From NCBI GenBank assembly GCA_016714935.1, contig JADKBU010000015.1, forward strand, positions 1 to 64,000: DNA of 64,000 nucleotides. The letters run 5' to 3'. Of this stretch, positions 37,186-50,414 are shown piece by piece (the first letter of the stretch is position 1; every line of letters begins with the position of its first letter). This DNA comes from Candidatus Accumulibacter propinquus (GTDB taxonomy: Bacteria > Pseudomonadota > Gammaproteobacteria > Burkholderiales > Rhodocyclaceae). The notes under the pieces are model-generated. The model made no database searches. It saw nothing but the letters and a program-made list of their open reading frames with translations, and was not told the DNA's origin. Both the position numbers and the translations under genes were made by a program.

Positions 37186-37403
37186 GGCGGATCCCATCTG
37201 TGGTTTCGGTATGCAGGCTACTTAACAACACGCAGACCTGGTCGTAGTCAAAGGCGTCAATCAGTTTCGACAGGGTGTCGAAGCGTTCGCCCAGCCAAGG
37301 CCGCAAGCCGGGGCCGCCCGGTTGAGCATCTCCACCAAACCTCGATGCTGCTGACCGATAAGCTCGATGCCGGTTTCCAGTTCTGGATTCCAGACCATAA
37401 AGC

Positions 37404-37407
<4 letters not shown>
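37175..37407 (-). pseudogene. Composite scar: hemerythrin N-terminus joined out of frame to a histidine-kinase tail
   Basis: Starting at 37407, with an ATGA overlap on the stop of the hybrid kinase, the minus strand reads MSFMVWNPELETGIELIGQQ, then HRGLVEMLNR. This is the beginning of a bacteriohemerythrin with the first His ligands. It breaks after about 30 residues and the frame stops at 37261. From about 37311 another frame reads GLRPWLGERFDTLSKLID, then FDYDQVCVLLSSLH, ending DGIRHEQ at 37175. This is nearly the C-terminal tail of the PAS kinase at 32788. A deletion apparently fused the front of a hemerythrin gene to the end of a kinase gene. The receiver-HD-GYP start overlaps the tail stop, the arrangement expected if a kinase once preceded it. 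Confidence 0.75.
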
Positions 37408-41344
<3,937 letters not shown>

Positions 41345-41348
<4 letters not shown>

Positions 41349-41797
41349 TTGATATCTCCCGGCAGCTTGTTGAGCAGCATCCAGTAGAGGCCCAGTTCTC
41401 TCACCGCCGCCATGAACGCCTCGGATTCGACCGGCTTCACCAGATAACTGTTGGCACCCAGGTCGTAAGCGCGCACCACGTCGCTTTCTTCATGGGACGA
41501 AGTCAGCACCACCACGGGCATCAGCTTGGTCCGCGGATCGGCACGGATGGCGCGCAGCACCTCATGGCCATCCACGCGCGGCAGCCGCAAATCGAGCAGG
41601 ACAAGCTTTAGTCGCTGATTTTCCGCTGCTGCGGCTGCACCTCCCTTGAACAGGACATCGAGTGCCTCGGCGCCGTCCTTGACCCATTGCACGTGGTTGA
41701 CCAGCTTGGCGTCGCGCAACGCATCCATGGTCAGTTCGGCGTCGGCCGCGTTGTCCTCCACGAGTAGCACCTGCAGTCCCTCGTCATTCGCATTCAT
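41345..41797 (-). CDS. Single-domain response regulator (Rcp1/CheY-like)
   Basis: A 150-residue stand-alone receiver. Acidic pocket residues occur in LLVEDNAADAELT, the phospho-acceptor Asp in LVLLDLRLPRVDGHEVL, Thr in VVLTSS and Lys in YLVKPVESEAF. The loop after the third helix is long (GGAAAAAENQRLK), as in Rcp1-type regulators paired with phytochrome-like kinases. It overlaps the HAMP kinase upstream and the hybrid kinase downstream by four bases each, so it probably shuttles phosphate between them. No output domain. Confidence 0.93.
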
Positions 41798-43320
41798 GAT
41801 GATGGTTCTCCTGAAAGAGGTTCGTCCTGCGCTGACAGGGGCAGTGCAAACCAGAAAGTGGCGCCCGCATCCGGGTGGCCCTCGGCCCAGATGCGACCGT
41901 GGTGGCGCGCCAGAATGCGCAGCGCGATGGCCAGACCGACACCGGTACCCTCGAATTCGTCCTGCCGGTGCAGGCGCTGGAAGACGCCGAACAGCTTGTC
42001 GGCATAGCGCATGTCGAATCCGGCGCCGTCGTCCTTGACCCAGTAGATGACTTCTCCTCCCTCCGCACGGCCGCCCACTTCAATGTGGGCAATCGGGCGC
42101 TGGCGCGAGAACTTGATGCTGTTGCCGAGCAGATTTGCCCATACCTGTCGCAGCATGGCAGGATCCCCGTGGGCGGGTGGCAACGGCAGGAAAGTGAATT
42201 CGATGCTGCGCCGTGGCTCCAGGGCGCGCTGCTCTGCGGCCACGGCTCGGGCCTGACTCTCCATGTCGAGCACTTGTCGGGCCATATTGCGGCGGCCCAT
42301 GCGCGAGAATCCCAACAGGTCATCAATCAACTGGCCCATGCGCTGGGCGTTGTCGCGCACCACTTGCAACTGGCGGCGACCTTCGTCGTCGAGCTTGTCT
42401 CCATAATTCACCACTACCTTGCGCGAGAAGCCGTCGATGGCGCGCAGCGGCGCGCGCAGGTCATGGGACACCGAATAGGAAAAGGCTTCCAGTTCCTTGT
42501 TGGCAGCTTCGAGTTCGGTGGTGCGCAGATGCACCCGCTCCTCCAGTTCGGCGTTGAGGAGTTGAAGTTCCGCCTCCGCTTTCTGGCGCCTGACAATCTC
42601 GGCCGTCAGTGTGTCGATCGAGGTATACGAGTCCCGCAACTGGTGGATCATGCGGTTGAAGGAACTCGCCAAACTGCCGAGTTCGTCCGCCTTCGTCAGC
42701 CGGATCTGGTGCTCGAAATCGCCTGCGGCTACCTGCTGCACGCCATCTTCGAGCTGGCCCAGGCCGCGTACCAGCCGTTGTGCCATCAGCGCCATCAGAA
42801 TCATGCTGCAGACACCCAGAACGATGGTCGCTGTCACGACGATGGTATCGGCCTGCCGCTGGAATTCGAAGACGTACTGATGCTGGATAGTTGCAAACTC
42901 CCACGTTTTGGCCCGCATTTCCTGGGCTTTCACCAGCAATGCCCCGACCAGTTGTTGGCGCGCTTCCGGTTTGCTCACCAATAACAAATCGTAGAAACTG
43001 CCCAGATCCTCTTGGCCGCTCTTGAGCACATCAATCAGTTCGCGCTCCTCGGCCTCCCTGGCGGGCAGCCGGGCCAACAACTCACCCATGGATTGATGGC
43101 GCTTGCGCAACTGGATTTCAATCCGCCTGCCGCCATACAGCACATACTCCTGCGTCAGGATGTTCAACTCGAAATTGAAGCGCAGGACCGTTTCAGCCAA
43201 ATCGGCATCCCGTTTGGCCCGATCGACCGCAAGATTGGCGCTCCACAGGATGCAGCTGATCAGCAGTGCCAGAACCGCGGGAAGCACTGCGGCGAGGCGG
43301 AGTTGGGTCCTGATCAGCAT
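41794..43320 (-). CDS. Membrane sensor histidine kinase with HAMP domain (phytochrome-type kinase core)
   Basis: A 508-residue inner-membrane kinase. TM1 (about 8-30: LAAVLPAVLALLISCILWSANLA) and TM2 (about 165-185: TIVVTATIVLGVCSMILMALMA) flank a ~130-residue, mostly helical periplasmic domain. HAMP lies at about 187-240, followed by a coiled coil. HisKA has His at about 285 in FSYSVSHDLRAPLRAIDGFS, the variant typical of bacteriophytochrome-like kinases. The ATPase shows NLLGNSIKFSRQR, KDDGAGFDMRY and GTGVGLAIALRI. Directly upstream, 10 bp away, is a periplasmic binding-protein gene, so that protein may present its ligand to this sensor. The stop overlaps the receiver start by four bases. 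Confidence 0.92.
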   Translation of the reverse strand: MLIRTQLRLAAVLPAVLALLISCILWSANLAVDRAKRDADLAETVLRFNFELNILTQEYVLYGGRRIEIQLRKRHQSMGELLARLPAREAEERELIDVLKSGQEDLGSFYDLLLVSKPEARQQLVGALLVKAQEMRAKTWEFATIQHQYVFEFQRQADTIVVTATIVLGVCSMILMALMAQRLVRGLGQLEDGVQQVAAGDFEHQIRLTKADELGSLASSFNRMIHQLRDSYTSIDTLTAEIVRRQKAEAELQLLNAELEERVHLRTTELEAANKELEAFSYSVSHDLRAPLRAIDGFSRKVVVNYGDKLDDEGRRQLQVVRDNAQRMGQLIDDLLGFSRMGRRNMARQVLDMESQARAVAAEQRALEPRRSIEFTFLPLPPAHGDPAMLRQVWANLLGNSIKFSRQRPIAHIEVGGRAEGGEVIYWVKDDGAGFDMRYADKLFGVFQRLHRQDEFEGTGVGLAIALRILARHHGRIWAEGHPDAGATFWFALPLSAQDEPLSGEPSS

Positions 43321-43330
43321 GGCGGCGGAC

Positions 43331-44380
43331 TCAGTGAATCAGCGTGACAGCGGCGGGTTTCACCGCCAGGAGTCCGTCGATATAGATGAAATCCAGGTAG
43401 TTGGGCATCGCCGGCCGCTGAGCCGGCGGCATCAGTCCGATTTCCCAGCGTGCCGAATTTTCCAGGATAAAGGGCAGGGTCTGGCCGAGCGAAACGCGAA
43501 ATTCGAACAACAGCCAGATCAGCTCGATTTCATCCGGGCTTGCCGTGTAATTGCGTGCGACCAGCGCTTTGGCGTTAGCCGGTTGCTCCCTGGCGAAGCG
43601 CTCGGCACTAAGCAGGGCACGCAGGATGCGCTCGATCGAGACTGGATTCTTGCGCACATATTCGTACCTGCCGACCAACAGGAACGGGCTGACATGGACC
43701 CCCGGAGCGACAAATACTTTCGCCTTTGTGCCGAGCGCCGTCGCCGCATTGTGAATGTTCGGTTCCCAATGAGTGATCGCATCCACGTCGCCGCGGAGAA
43801 AGGCCGGCACAACTTCCTGGGCGGGCAGATACACCTTGCTGACATCCTGGGGCATGAGCCCATTGGCTACCAGGAAGGTATCGAGAAAATAATGCGCACC
43901 CGTGAATTGCGCGACCGCAATCCGGCGTCCGCGCAGGTCGGCAGGGGTGACGATACCACGATCGGTGCGAACGACGACTCGCTCGAAACTCTTGGATATC
44001 GAGATGGAAGCAATGATTCGAAAGTCATTGCGGGCCAGGCTGTAGTGCGTAACCGGCGTTTCCGCAGCCGCTGACAGCTCGCACTCGCCGGCCAGCATGG
44101 CCTCCAGCGCCTGCCGACCACTGGGAAAGAGGTGTACATCCATATCCAGCCCCTCGGCTGTGTAGAAATCGCGTTGCTTGGCCAGCGGCACCAGGGCGGA
44201 GGAAACCGCCCCGTAGCAGATGGCGACTTTATCGGCGGCATGAGCGAATGGCGCTGCAAGTGCAAGGACGATGCTCAGCGCCAAAAATAAGGGGGTAAAC
44301 ACGGCGCAACGCATGTCCCACCACCGAGGTGGCGGACGACTATCCCGCGGAGCCTGGTTTGAGTGAGTCTGTCGTTTCAT
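43331..44380 (-). CDS. Orphan NMT1/SsuA-type periplasmic substrate-binding protein
   Basis: A periplasmic type-II binding protein of the THI5/NMT1 group, which in transporters binds pyrimidine precursors, taurine, sulfonates or nitrate-like compounds. The 349-residue product has a 22-residue leader, then a hydrophobic signal (VFTPLFLALSIVLALAAPFAHA). Family motifs are KQRDFYTAEGLDMDVHLFPSG, LAGECELSAAAETPVTHYSLA and LRGRRIAVAQFTGAHYFLD. The start at 44380 overlaps the upstream stop (ATGA); an internal Met at 44314 would give a more standard signal peptide. No permease or ATPase gene is adjacent. All neighbours are signalling genes, so a sensory role with the HAMP kinase is inferred. Confidence 0.87.
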   Translation of the reverse strand: MKRQTHSNQAPRDSRPPPRWWDMRCAVFTPLFLALSIVLALAAPFAHAADKVAICYGAVSSALVPLAKQRDFYTAEGLDMDVHLFPSGRQALEAMLAGECELSAAAETPVTHYSLARNDFRIIASISISKSFERVVVRTDRGIVTPADLRGRRIAVAQFTGAHYFLDTFLVANGLMPQDVSKVYLPAQEVVPAFLRGDVDAITHWEPNIHNAATALGTKAKVFVAPGVHVSPFLLVGRYEYVRKNPVSIERILRALLSAERFAREQPANAKALVARNYTASPDEIELIWLLFEFRVSLGQTLPFILENSARWEIGLMPPAQRPAMPNYLDFIYIDGLLAVKPAAVTLIH

Positions 44381-46926
44381 GAAATTTCCCCCATCTCGGC
44401 ACTGTCACCTTCCTGATATTTCTCGGCAACAGCCACAAATTGCTCAAAGCTGAACAGAAAGGCGTCGGCCAAGTCGGGGTCGAAGTGCTTGCCGCGCTCA
44501 GCGGCAATAAGGTTGCGCGCATCGGTGAAGCTCATCGCCGGCTTGTAAACCCGCGCCGAGATCAATGCGTCAAAGACGTCGGCCACGGCCATCAATCTTG
44601 CGGCGATGGGTATCGCCTCCCCCGCGAGGCCATCCGGATAGCCGCTGCCGTCCCACTTCTCGTGATGCCAGTGCGCAATCTCCTTGGCCAGGATGAGAAA
44701 GGCGACGGGTTTCTCGGCGTCGGTCTCGGCCTGTTCGATGGCGTCCGATCCGAGTCGGGCGTGAGTCTTCATAATCGTCCATTCCGCCGGCGTCAGCGGG
44801 CCGGGCTTGCGCAGAATGCTATCGGGTATGCCTACCTTGCCGATGTCGTGCAACGGTGCCGATTTGCGCAAGAGGGCAACGTTGCGCGAAGTGAGAAACT
44901 CCGCAAAGCGCGGATTCTCCCTCAGTCTCAAGGCTAGGATATGGACATAGTTCTGCGTGCGATTGATATGGTTTCCGGTTTCGGGGTCGCGTGTTTCAGC
45001 CAGATGGGCCAGCGCCCGGATACTCACGAGTTGGGTGAGATCATTCTCGGCCATGCGCCGTGCGACTTCCGCTTCGAGGAGGGCGTTCTGGTACTTGAGT
45101 ATCACGCGCGCTTGAGCGTTTTCCAGCTGGGTGCGTACCCGCGCCAACACTACAGCCGGCTTGATCGGCTTGGTGATGTAGTCGGCGGCACCGGACTGCA
45201 GGCCATGCTCCTCATCTTCCGGCTCGGCCAGAGCGGTCAGAAAGATGACGGGGATGCCCCTGGTCGCAGGGTTCCCGCGGAGTCGAAACAGGACGGCATA
45301 ACCGTCCATCTCCGGCATCATCACGTCAAGGAGAATCAGATCGGGGCGTGGCTCACTTGCCGCTGCGCGCAAAGCACTCTCGCCCGAATTGGCGGCACGG
45401 ACGTGATAGTCTGACCGCAAAAGGTGGTTCAGAAGCGACAGGTTTGTCGGCTCGTCATCGACAATGAGGATGGTTGCACGTGGGTTCCGTTCCCCGGGAA
45501 TAGCCTCGGCACCATTACTTACCTTGTCCGCGACACGGTCGACAAGCGCTGGTTGCGCTGGGGCCACGACCACCCCTGTGCCCTTCTTCAGCCTTGCGGT
45601 AGCCCAGAATGTGCTGCCTTGCCCTTCCTCGCTGATCACCCCCACGTTACCGCCCATCAGTTGGGCAATACGTTTTGAGATGATCAGGCCAAGACCCGTA
45701 CCCCCGTGCTTGCGGTTCATGGAGTCGTCCGCCTGAGTGAAGGCATGGAACAGCCGACCCTGCTGCTCTGCACTGATACCGGGACCGTGATCCATGACCT
45801 CGATACGCAGCAGTACCGAGTAGCCATCCTCCTCTACGACATATGCATGCACGGTGACCGGCCCATGCTGGGAAAACTTGAGGGCATTACCGATGAATTT
45901 GATCAGTATCTGCTTCAGGCGATTGGCGTCACCGCACAGGATCCCGGGTAATGCCGGCGAAATTTCTAATGACAGGCGCAGCCCTTTGGCTTGGACCGCT
46001 TCGCCCTCCATCTGGAGGGCCTCATCAAGGACTTGTGAGAAGGAGAAGTTCTTCTCTTCCAACGTTAGCTGACCCGATTCGATCATGGAGATGTCGAGAA
46101 TATCGTTGATGACACCAAGCAGATGCTTTGCGGAGTCCTTGCTCTTGGTGAGCCAATCGATCAACTTTGGATCAGTGGCGCGGCGCAGCGCCAGATCGGT
46201 CATGCCCATGACGCCGTTCATCGGCGTGCGCAGTTCATGGCTCATGTTGGCGAGGAAGATGCTCTTGGCACGATTGGCGGCTTCGGCGGCGTCCTTGGCT
46301 GCTGCCAGTTCGGCGGTGCGCTTGAAGACCAGTTGTTCGAGGTGGTTGCGGTGCTGCGCGAGTTCAGCTTCCAGCTGCTTGCGCTTGCTGATGTCGGCCA
46401 AGGCAATACGCACTGCCGTAGCGCCAGCGCCGACTCTTGTTCGCACGCAGTCGAGCTGCGCCTGAACCACTGCGCCATCACCGCGACGCAACGCCACTTC
46501 CACATTTCCTCCGCCATCGGATTCCTTTACGCCCAAGAAAAACTGGGTCCAGCGATCCTGATCCTCGGGGACGACCAGGGCTGTAAGGCGGCGTTGCAGC
46601 AGCTTCTTGTGCTCCATTCCCAGCAGCCTGACGGCGGTGAGGTTGATCTCCGCGATCAATCCATCGGCGGTCAGAGTCAGATAGCCGACCGGGGCGAAGT
46701 CATACAGATCGACATAGCGGTCACGTGATTCCTCCAGCGCGGTTTGCGCCTGTCGCAAGGCCTCGTTCTGCATTTCCAGTTCAACCTGATGCACCTGAAG
46801 TTCATGCAGCAGTCTTTCGTCGGGGTGCGCTGGGTCTCCTCCGATCAGCGGTTCATTGTCGATCTGCCGTTCGGCCGCCGCCCGCAGGCGTAGCTGGTTT
46901 TTTTTCTTTTCGTCGGCGGTGCTCAT
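44377..46926 (-). CDS. PAS histidine kinase-receiver-HD-GYP fusion
   Basis: An 849-residue soluble protein joining kinase, receiver and c-di-GMP phosphodiesterase. N-terminal helices (about 30-65) lead to PAS (about 70-185: YDFAPVGYLTLTADGLIAEIN). HisKA has His at about 231 (NMSHELRTPMNGV). The ATPase has FIGNALKFSQHG, MDHGPGISAEQ and GGTGLGLIISKRI. The receiver has Asp at about 532 (LILLDVMMPEMDG). The HD-GYP domain has LHDIGKVGIPDSILRKPG (about 691) and WHHEKWDGSGYPDGLAG (about 753). All catalytic motifs look intact. Putting sensor kinase and phosphodiesterase in one chain is uncommon; the usual design splits them as RpfC/RpfG. The ATG overlaps the CheB-CheR stop and the stop overlaps the binding-protein start. 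Confidence 0.93.
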   Translation of the reverse strand: MSTADEKKKNQLRLRAAAERQIDNEPLIGGDPAHPDERLLHELQVHQVELEMQNEALRQAQTALEESRDRYVDLYDFAPVGYLTLTADGLIAEINLTAVRLLGMEHKKLLQRRLTALVVPEDQDRWTQFFLGVKESDGGGNVEVALRRGDGAVVQAQLDCVRTRVGAGATAVRIALADISKRKQLEAELAQHRNHLEQLVFKRTAELAAAKDAAEAANRAKSIFLANMSHELRTPMNGVMGMTDLALRRATDPKLIDWLTKSKDSAKHLLGVINDILDISMIESGQLTLEEKNFSFSQVLDEALQMEGEAVQAKGLRLSLEISPALPGILCGDANRLKQILIKFIGNALKFSQHGPVTVHAYVVEEDGYSVLLRIEVMDHGPGISAEQQGRLFHAFTQADDSMNRKHGGTGLGLIISKRIAQLMGGNVGVISEEGQGSTFWATARLKKGTGVVVAPAQPALVDRVADKVSNGAEAIPGERNPRATILIVDDEPTNLSLLNHLLRSDYHVRAANSGESALRAAASEPRPDLILLDVMMPEMDGYAVLFRLRGNPATRGIPVIFLTALAEPEDEEHGLQSGAADYITKPIKPAVVLARVRTQLENAQARVILKYQNALLEAEVARRMAENDLTQLVSIRALAHLAETRDPETGNHINRTQNYVHILALRLRENPRFAEFLTSRNVALLRKSAPLHDIGKVGIPDSILRKPGPLTPAEWTIMKTHARLGSDAIEQAETDAEKPVAFLILAKEIAHWHHEKWDGSGYPDGLAGEAIPIAARLMAVADVFDALISARVYKPAMSFTDARNLIAAERGKHFDPDLADAFLFSFEQFVAVAEKYQEGDSAEMGEIS

Positions 46927-49889
46927 GGTTTTTCCAATGGCTCAATGGCCACCACGGCCACCATCGCCAGCAGGATCGACTCCGTATTTCCCGGGGTGGG
47001 CGCAATACGGCGCGCATTGAGCACCATGCGGCGCGGCCCGAGGCCGGGGAAGTCGTGTTCCACCACGTAGCCGTCCAGCGCTTGCCTTTGCGGCAGAAGG
47101 TCCTCCAGCAGTTGGCGCAGCGTCGGAATGTTCCATTGGCCGTTGCCCAGGTCGTAAATCTTGCGGCCCACGGTTTCTGTCGCCGTGACCTGGAAGTGCT
47201 GGTAGAACGAACGGCTGGCGGAAACGACCTGCAACGCCTTGTCGAGCACGATCAGCGGCTCGCTGACCGTATTGATAATACCCTCGGCCAGCCCATGCGC
47301 CCGCCGCACCTCGTCACTGGCGAGCTTGAAGGCGGTCACTTCGGTAAAGGTCAGCACTACGCCGGCGATGACGTTGTCCAGCGTGCGGTAGGGCTGCATC
47401 CGTGCCAGATACCACAACCCGTCGGTGGTGCGCACTTCACGCTCGATGGGGATCAGGGTGTCGTGCACGGTCTGCAGATCGACCAGCAGGTCATCGCCCT
47501 CAATGGCCGACTTGATGTCAGCCAGAGGGCGGCCGACGTCGGACGCGATCAGGCGGTAAACCTTCACGGCTGCGGGCGTATAGCGCCGGATGATCAAGTG
47601 CCGGTCGAGGAAGATGGTGCCGGTGTTGATGCTGTCCAACAGGTTCTTCATATCGTTCTGCATGTCGCTCAATTGCTCTATCTTGGCGTTCAGCTCCGAG
47701 TTCACCGTGACTATCTCTTCATTGAGCGATTGCAGCTCTTCCTTGGAAGTTTCCAGTTCTTCATTCGAGGATTGCAGTTCCTCGTTGGCGGACTGCAACT
47801 CCTCGTTGGTGGATTTGAGTTCCTCGTTGAATGCCTGCTGCTCTTCGGTGGACGCTTGCTGGCTCTCCCTGGCATAAGCGAGTTCGCGCTCCAGTTGCTC
47901 GACGTGCTGCTGTTCCGCTGGCTCAATAGCGGTCTTGCCCCTTCTGCGTCGGGGATGTTTGATCGGTTCAGCGACATCCTGAAAGCTCACTAGCAAGAGA
48001 TTCCCGTTGGCCTCCACACCGGCTACTCCCTGCTGCGTTGGCATTCGCCGCACGCTGAAGCTCACCGTAGAGAAACCGCCATTGGATTTCACCGAGACCT
48101 CCCGGTTCAACGTGGGCGTGGATTGGGCAGGGTCGTTGAGGAATATCTTGCGCAGATCTAATTGCAGGCCCTCGCGGGCCATCTCGACCACGTTGAGCGT
48201 GGCCTGGCCGGGGGCGGGACGCAGGAAGCGGCCGGTATCGCCGTAGACGTAAAGGATGTTGCCCTTGAGGTCTGTTACGACCGAGGCGGGTGCGTAGGAT
48301 TGCAGCAATACGCGCCGGGTCAAGTCGTCGAAGTTGATTTCCTTGGCTTTATTCATGACTTCCCTTGGAGCATTGCCGTGGCTATCCGCAGTCCAGGACG
48401 CATAGCTGGTCGTCTGCGCAGCCGTCGAAGTGCCGGAGTGGACAGCGCGGTAAAACTTCCACTTGCGGTCGAGTGCCGAGAACAGCTCGGGCTGGCTAGT
48501 GATGCTCTCCGAGGCTGACAGAAACAATACGCCGCCGGGCTTGAGGGCGTAGTGAAAGGTCGGGATCAGGCGGTTTTGCAGTTCCGGTTCGAGATAGATC
48601 ATCAGGTTGCGGCAACTGAGCAGGTCGAGCTTGGTGAAGGGCGGGTCCTTGATCACGCTCTGCACCGCGAACACCACCAGATCGCGAATGTCCTTCTTGA
48701 CCTTGTAGCCAGCCTCGTCCTTGGTAAAGAAGCGGTGCAGGCGTTCCGGTGTCACGTCCTGCGCGATGTTGGGCGGATAGTGACCGACCCGCGCCACGGC
48801 AATGGCGTCGTCATCGAGATCGGTGGCGTAAATCTGGACACTCAATTCCTGTTCGTGCTTGGCCTTGATCTCGTCCAGAAGTTCCAGCAGGACGATGGCG
48901 ATGGAGTAGGCTTCCTCGCCGCTGGCGCAGCCCGCCACCCAGACCCGGAATACGTAGCTGGCCGGTTTGCCCGCCAGCATCGGCGGCAGGATGGTGTCCT
49001 TCAGCGCGATGAAGGCGTTGGGATCGCGGAAGAAACTGGTGACGTTGATCAGCAGTTCCTTGAACAGCTTTTGCGTTTCGGCGTGGTTGCCCTTGAGGAA
49101 GCGCGCATACACGGCCTCGTCTTCGATGGCGTGCTGCGCCATGCGGCGCTCGATGCGACGGCCGATGGTGCTTTTCTTGTACAGCGAGAAGTCGTGACCG
49201 GTGCTGCTGCGCAGTTGCAGCAGTATCTGATTCATGCCGCTCACGGCTTTTTCTGTTCTGACCGGAGGCAAAGCCAGTCTGAAGGCAGACTGCCGGGCAA
49301 CTTCCAGCAGCATCGCCGGCATTTTTTCTGCCGGCAGGATATGGGTGACGTAGCCGGCATTGATGGCGCTTTGCGGCATACCGTCGTATTTGGCGGTGGC
49401 AGGTTCCTGCACCATGCAGACACCCCCGGCGCCGAGGATGGCGCGCAGGCCGAGCGTGCCGTCGGTAGCGGTGCCGGAGAGGATGATGCCGATTGCTCTT
49501 TCTGCCTGGTCCTCGGCCAGCGAGCGCAGGAAGGCGTCGATCGGCATACGCATGCCGCGCGCCAGTTCGGGGAGGGAAAGCTGCAACACGCCATGGAGAA
49601 TGGACATCTCGCGGTTGGGCGGGATGATGTAGACGTGGTCGGCGGCGACGGTCACCTGGTCGAGGGCTTGCACCACCGGCATGGCAGTGGTGCGTTGCAG
49701 GATTTCGGTCAGCAGGCTTTCATGGCCGGGATCGAGATGCGGCACCAGCACGAAGGCCATGCCGGTGTCGGCCGGGCAGGCACGGAAGAACGCCTCGAAG
49801 GCCTCCAATCCGCCGGCGGAGGCGCCGATGCCGACGATGGGGAAGGCGGCAAGAGGGACAGTGGTGGCCGCTGCCGGTACTTCATCCAT
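46923..49889 (-). CDS. CheB-CheR-PAS fusion protein (chemotaxis-like methylesterase/methyltransferase)
   Basis: A 988-residue multidomain protein. A CheB methylesterase domain (about 15-200) has GIGASAGGLEAFEAF with the nucleophile Ser, VLVPHLDPGHESLL and GTATDGTLGLRAI. A CheR methyltransferase (about 220-490) has SFFRDPNAF and the SAM motif VAGCASGEEAYSIA. A PAS-like region and a long Glu-rich coiled coil (about 650-760, repeats of NEEL and SNEEL) follow, then two PAS domains. There is no CheB receiver domain and no kinase domain. The start at 49889 (MDEVPAAATTVPLAAFPIVGIG) is chosen close to the CheB domain; another Met 27 codons upstream is possible. No CheA, CheW or chemoreceptor gene is in the window. 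It opens the signalling operon. Confidence 0.92.
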   Translation of the reverse strand: MDEVPAAATTVPLAAFPIVGIGASAGGLEAFEAFFRACPADTGMAFVLVPHLDPGHESLLTEILQRTTAMPVVQALDQVTVAADHVYIIPPNREMSILHGVLQLSLPELARGMRMPIDAFLRSLAEDQAERAIGIILSGTATDGTLGLRAILGAGGVCMVQEPATAKYDGMPQSAINAGYVTHILPAEKMPAMLLEVARQSAFRLALPPVRTEKAVSGMNQILLQLRSSTGHDFSLYKKSTIGRRIERRMAQHAIEDEAVYARFLKGNHAETQKLFKELLINVTSFFRDPNAFIALKDTILPPMLAGKPASYVFRVWVAGCASGEEAYSIAIVLLELLDEIKAKHEQELSVQIYATDLDDDAIAVARVGHYPPNIAQDVTPERLHRFFTKDEAGYKVKKDIRDLVVFAVQSVIKDPPFTKLDLLSCRNLMIYLEPELQNRLIPTFHYALKPGGVLFLSASESITSQPELFSALDRKWKFYRAVHSGTSTAAQTTSYASWTADSHGNAPREVMNKAKEINFDDLTRRVLLQSYAPASVVTDLKGNILYVYGDTGRFLRPAPGQATLNVVEMAREGLQLDLRKIFLNDPAQSTPTLNREVSVKSNGGFSTVSFSVRRMPTQQGVAGVEANGNLLLVSFQDVAEPIKHPRRRRGKTAIEPAEQQHVEQLERELAYARESQQASTEEQQAFNEELKSTNEELQSANEELQSSNEELETSKEELQSLNEEIVTVNSELNAKIEQLSDMQNDMKNLLDSINTGTIFLDRHLIIRRYTPAAVKVYRLIASDVGRPLADIKSAIEGDDLLVDLQTVHDTLIPIEREVRTTDGLWYLARMQPYRTLDNVIAGVVLTFTEVTAFKLASDEVRRAHGLAEGIINTVSEPLIVLDKALQVVSASRSFYQHFQVTATETVGRKIYDLGNGQWNIPTLRQLLEDLLPQRQALDGYVVEHDFPGLGPRRMVLNARRIAPTPGNTESILLAMVAVVAIEPLEKP

Positions 49890-50414
49890 CGCTGCGGGGG
49901 GAGGGGGGAGGCAGAATGCCCTGTGCAAGGCCCACCTCCGCAAGGAAGACCTCGTGGCGGCAGTGCTCAAGGCGCGTGGTGATCATCCGGGATTGGATCA
50001 TGTGCTTTTATCCTTTGAGGCACTTGCAAAACTCGCTCTGCAAGGCTGATTTTTCGCGGCTGGGGGCGAGAGCTGAGGGTGCGGGCGGCCACTTCTGGCA
50101 TGATACGGTTATCGAGACCAACATCATATCGCCCGCCCAATGGATACTACCCAAGCCCAACGGATCATGCAACGGTGGAACGTGACCCAAATTCCGCGAT
50201 TGCCCTTGGGCCGGCCCAGCTACAGCGGATCGGGAGCCTCCGGAGACGTCCGAACGAGCGCGCAGGAAGGCGCGAAGCCACGGCGAACGCCGTCGGAGGT
50301 CATCAAACGTGCTGGCGAGATCCATCTCGCACAAAAGCAGCCGCTGGGGACGAACTGGAGCGCCCCGCGCATCGCCGCAGCGGGTTTCGTTGCCGCCCTG
50401 GAGGAAGCGAGGGA
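49890..50414 (-). other. Upstream region of the signalling operon
   Basis: The 525 bp between the CheB-CheR gene and the IS1380 remnant should hold the operon promoter (minus strand). I see no clear sigma-70 or sigma-54 box. Short open frames on both strands resemble nothing known. Confidence 0.4.
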
